DNA from: Sphaeroforma sirkka
Lineage: Eukaryota > Opisthokonta > Ichthyosporea > Ichthyophonida
Length of the DNA stretch: 50,000 nt
Assembly (NCBI GenBank): GCA_001586965.3
Contig: LUCW03000833.1
Location: 1-50,000, forward strand
Reading direction: 5' to 3'
Both the position numbers and the translations under genes were made by a program. This document shows positions 46,996-50,000 of this stretch, piece by piece (the stretch's first letter is position 1; every line of letters begins with the position of its first letter). The notes under the pieces are model-generated. The model worked only from the letters and a program-made list of their open reading frames with translations, ran no database searches and was not told the DNA's origin.

Positions 46996-47639
46996 CTACT
47001 TTGAAGATTCAACTTCGATCTAAATATTTATTTACTCTATTTATATGGTGGACTTTGTATGATATCATACCACCTGGTTTTGCATGTGAAATTTTATTGA
47101 TAGTTCGGTACTTATGTGTCGTACCGACTCGAATGTACTTCACAAACTGTTCTATATTGATGTCGCATTTGTAAATAACAAATAAAATGTGCGCAGTGCC
47201 CACTACTGTCCTTGCATTTATTCATTTTTGAACGTTTATTGTATGCACCTCTTTAAAATAGTATGGTCTTGCGTCCGTTTGTCCGAGTGTACATCGGTAC
47301 TTGCTTATCCTCGCTTTTCTAAACTGTCAATATGCACCTCCTCACATATTTAAAATTTACTCAAGCCCCTATCTACGAGACAGTGAGACAACGATCCGAC
47401 TAATAAAGTACACTCAACAACACGGATTTCTTCTTCAATAGTGAGCATAGATATATACCGATAGTTCTGTGCTTTGATACTTGTATGTATGTATGTGTAT
47501 GTATGTATCTATGCTTCGACCGATAGTTCCGTTCTTTAATACTTGCGTGTATGTATGTGTGTATGTATGTATGTATGTCATGTATGTGTGTATGCATGTA
47601 TGTATGTCTTGTATGTATGTATGAATGATATGATGTATT

Positions 47640-47665
47640 ATGAATGTATGTATGGATGTATGTCA

Positions 47666-47724
<59 letters not shown>

Positions 47725-47767
47725 ATATACATACATGCACACGCACACGCACATCATCACACGCACA

Positions 47768-47798
<31 letters not shown>

Positions 47799-48496
47799 CA
47801 ACACACATCACATATCACACACACGTTGCGCACGCAATACATACACAAAAGCAAGCATCGCACACACGCACATACACGCGCATTGCGTGCGCACATCGCG
47901 CACGCACATCATCATCATCATAATATATATATATATATATATAATGCATACATATCAATATATACGCGCGCGCACGCGCGCACGCGCACACGCACACATC
48001 ATAATATCATCAATCATATATACATATATATATACATACATACGTGCAATCATATCATCATATACATACGTATGCGTTTTCATGGACATAGACATACGTG
48101 GACGTATGCATATGCGTATGCGTACATGCGTAATGCATTATACATATATATATAATAATAATACATATATATATATATTATACATATCACATATATATAC
48201 ATACATCATACATATGCGTATGCGTATGTATATGCGCGTGCGTGTGCGTACACACGTATCATCATCATACATTACATGTACATATACGTTTTCATGGACA
48301 TATATGCATGGACATGTACGTATGCGCATATGCATATACATATACATATAATAATATATATAATATATACATATATGCATATATACATACACATCATACA
48401 TATGCATATATGCATATATATATATATACATATATATGCACATATATATGCATATACATGCATATGCATATGCGCGTGCATACATGTACGTAATAC

Positions 48497-48550
<54 letters not shown>

Positions 48551-48625
48551 GTACATATACATTATACATATGCATATATATATATATATATATATGCATA
48601 TATACATATACATAGAAAATATTCG
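47640..48625. repeat. alternating purine-pyrimidine simple-repeat block
   Basis: (AT)n, (CA)n, (CG)n-containing and (ACATAT)n tracts nearly without interruption, including CGCGCGCACGCGCGCACGCG near 47965. The phrase GTTTTCATGGACATA occurs at about 48076 and 48289. Confidence 0.9.
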
Positions 48626-49292
48626 TATACATACACATTATGTGGTGTGACTGTAGTTGGACAAGGGATCATGCATTGTGAGCTTGCTTTCACTTTGATC
48701 GATATATTCTCCTGGTTTGCATCCGCTCAATAATCTATATTCTGCTACGTATTTAGTAGCACGCGTCAGTGCCAATCATACTCGAGATTGATGGCTGATG
48801 CATATATGACGTGCCAAGTTGCTATATACACATGTATATATACATATACATATAAATATTCGTATACATATATATTATGTGGTGTGACTGTAGTTGGACA
48901 AGGGATCATGCATTGTGAGCTTGCTTTCACTTTGATCGATATATTCTCCTGGTTTGCATCCGCTCAATAATCTATATTCTGCTACGTATTTAGTAGCACG
49001 CGTCAGTGCCAATCATACTCGAGATTGATGGCTGATGCATATATGACGTGCCAAGTTGCTATATACACATGTATATATACATATACATATAAATATTCGT
49101 ATACATATACATTATGTGGTGTGACTGTAGTTGGACAAGGGATCATGCATTGTGAGCTTGCTTTCACTTTGATCGATATATTCTCCTGGTTTGCATCCGC
49201 TCAATCATCTATATTCTGCGACGTATTTAGTAGCACGCGTCAGTGCCAATCATACTCGAGATTGATGGCTGATGCATATATGGCGTGCCAAG
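48600..49292. repeat. 237-bp tandem repeat, three copies
   Basis: TGTGGTGTGACTGTAGTTGG begins at 48641, 48878 and 49115, giving an exact period of 237 (79 codons). Copies 1 and 2 are almost identical. Copy 3 has a TAA to TCA change and breaks off after GTGCCAAGTTG. Confidence 0.95.
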
Positions 49293-49388
49293 TTGTCGTC
49301 GGCATCGTGTCATTGATGCCTCAGTTCGTTCTGCATTTGCGATCACTCCTGTCTAGATCGTGTAGACGTCTAGTCGTCTACCCAAATA

Positions 49389-49646
49389 TTGCGGCTGGGG
49401 ACGGTCACCAAAATAAATATGTATTGTATATTTACATCAGTCGCTGGTGGGCAATCCCGCCAATCCGATCTCTGGGGACCCTATTTATCCTCCATACCGG
49501 GTGCTCGTTTCAACTACAAGTTACTCATTATTTTAAAGATTTGCTTTATATGTACATTATTACTATGGAACACTTATGAAGTATTTATTAGACTTACATT
49601 AAGACTTGTGAGGAATGTACAGCTATTTTTATTTTTTAAAATATAA
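49389..49646 (+). pseudogene. possible Ty1/copia integrase remnant
   Basis: The frame reads SRQSDLWGPYLSSIPGARFN, then KLLIILKICFICTLLLWNTY and EVFIRL. SDLWGP followed by a hydrophobic strand and then xxEVF at this spacing recalls the first part of copia integrase (HSDLWGP, then the YFVTFIDDYS strand, then the KSEVF helix). The catalytic Asp of the strand is not preserved. This is a weak but position-consistent match. Confidence 0.45.
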
Positions 49647-50000
49647 GGGTCCACTGGTCCAGGACTCCAGGGATAAGCTCATTACGTTAAATATGGGTTA
49701 CGGGATAGAAGTTGAACGTAAACACATATTTCTTCATTTTTTGAAACGTTAAAACAGTTATAATGTGATCAGAAGAGCCTACCTAAGTTCTTTTTATACG
49801 ACTAGTTGCACCTATGAGCATTCAAGGGGCTTTATAGGAAAAAAAGCTGAACGTAAACGTATATTTATTCGCTTTATAAAAGTTTTAACAAAAAACGGTT
49901 TGAGGTTAGCAAGTCCAGGCCCCAGGGTAAGGCGGAAGGCCGCACAAGAGGGAGCTTTAATGAGTGGAACAGTGGAACAGTCATTAATAACTAATCGGTC
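49647..50000. other. right edge, AT-rich with a diverged 50-bp repeat
   Basis: GTTGAACGTAAACACATATTTCTTC (about 49708) and GCTGAACGTAAACGTATATTTATTC (about 49845) are related. No gene is seen. Confidence 0.5.

Noticed and set aside
47644..48351. 235-codon ORF upstream of ValRS
   Set aside because: Translation of (AT)n and (CA)n microsatellites.

Overview
This is a nuclear segment of a eukaryotic, intron-rich, AT-rich genome. The evidence is spliceosomal GT-AG introns, Pol III tRNA genes with A and B boxes, LTR and non-LTR retroelement remains, and very many (AT)n and (TACA)n microsatellites. The one clear protein gene is a cytosolic-type valyl-tRNA synthetase with a metazoan-like C-terminal coiled coil and an N-terminal WHEP domain. 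A holozoan protist (for example an ichthyosporean-like genome) is a reasonable guess, but the sequence does not prove it.

Layout. 1-4.3 kb: AT-rich DNA with two unrecognised short ORFs. 4.3-5.5 kb: tRNA-Pro(AGG), a probable tRNA-Thr(AGU) and tRNA-Asn(GUU). 5.7-6.5 kb: a Ty3/gypsy RNase H fragment on the minus strand. 6.5-9.6 kb: AT-rich DNA with tandem duplications. 9.65-14.35 kb: a decayed LINE (ORF1, APE-type endonuclease, RT, terminal Cys/His motif), followed by a 28-bp minisatellite. 15.0-15.3 kb: a Ty3/gypsy integrase remnant. 15.5-18.9 kb: diverged duplications and featureless DNA. 18.97-20.0 kb: a second Pro-Thr tRNA pair plus an inverted third tRNA-Pro. 20.0-23.1 kb: AT-rich DNA with local duplications.

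23.16-46.89 kb, minus strand: the valyl-tRNA synthetase gene, reconstructed here as 24 coding exons (3363 nt, about 1120 codons). All junctions are GT-AG and their phases agree exon to exon. Only two single-base homopolymer indels break the frame, in exons 3 and 5. About 86 percent of the gene is intron, packed with microsatellites and tandem arrays. 46.9-50 kb: a probable promoter region, more microsatellites, a 237-bp triple tandem repeat and a Ty1/copia integrase remnant.

The most unusual observation lies inside the synthetase gene. At least four exons (4, 9, 12 and 13) have diverged partial copies of themselves in a neighbouring intron, including the splice junction and in matching phase. 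The exon 4 copy keeps an open frame, a plausible acceptor and a plausible donor, so it could be an alternative exon. One copy of the exon 13 end appears to have seeded a seven-unit satellite that fills the next intron. Similar junction-centred tandem repeats sit at the exon 12 donor and the exon 21 acceptor.
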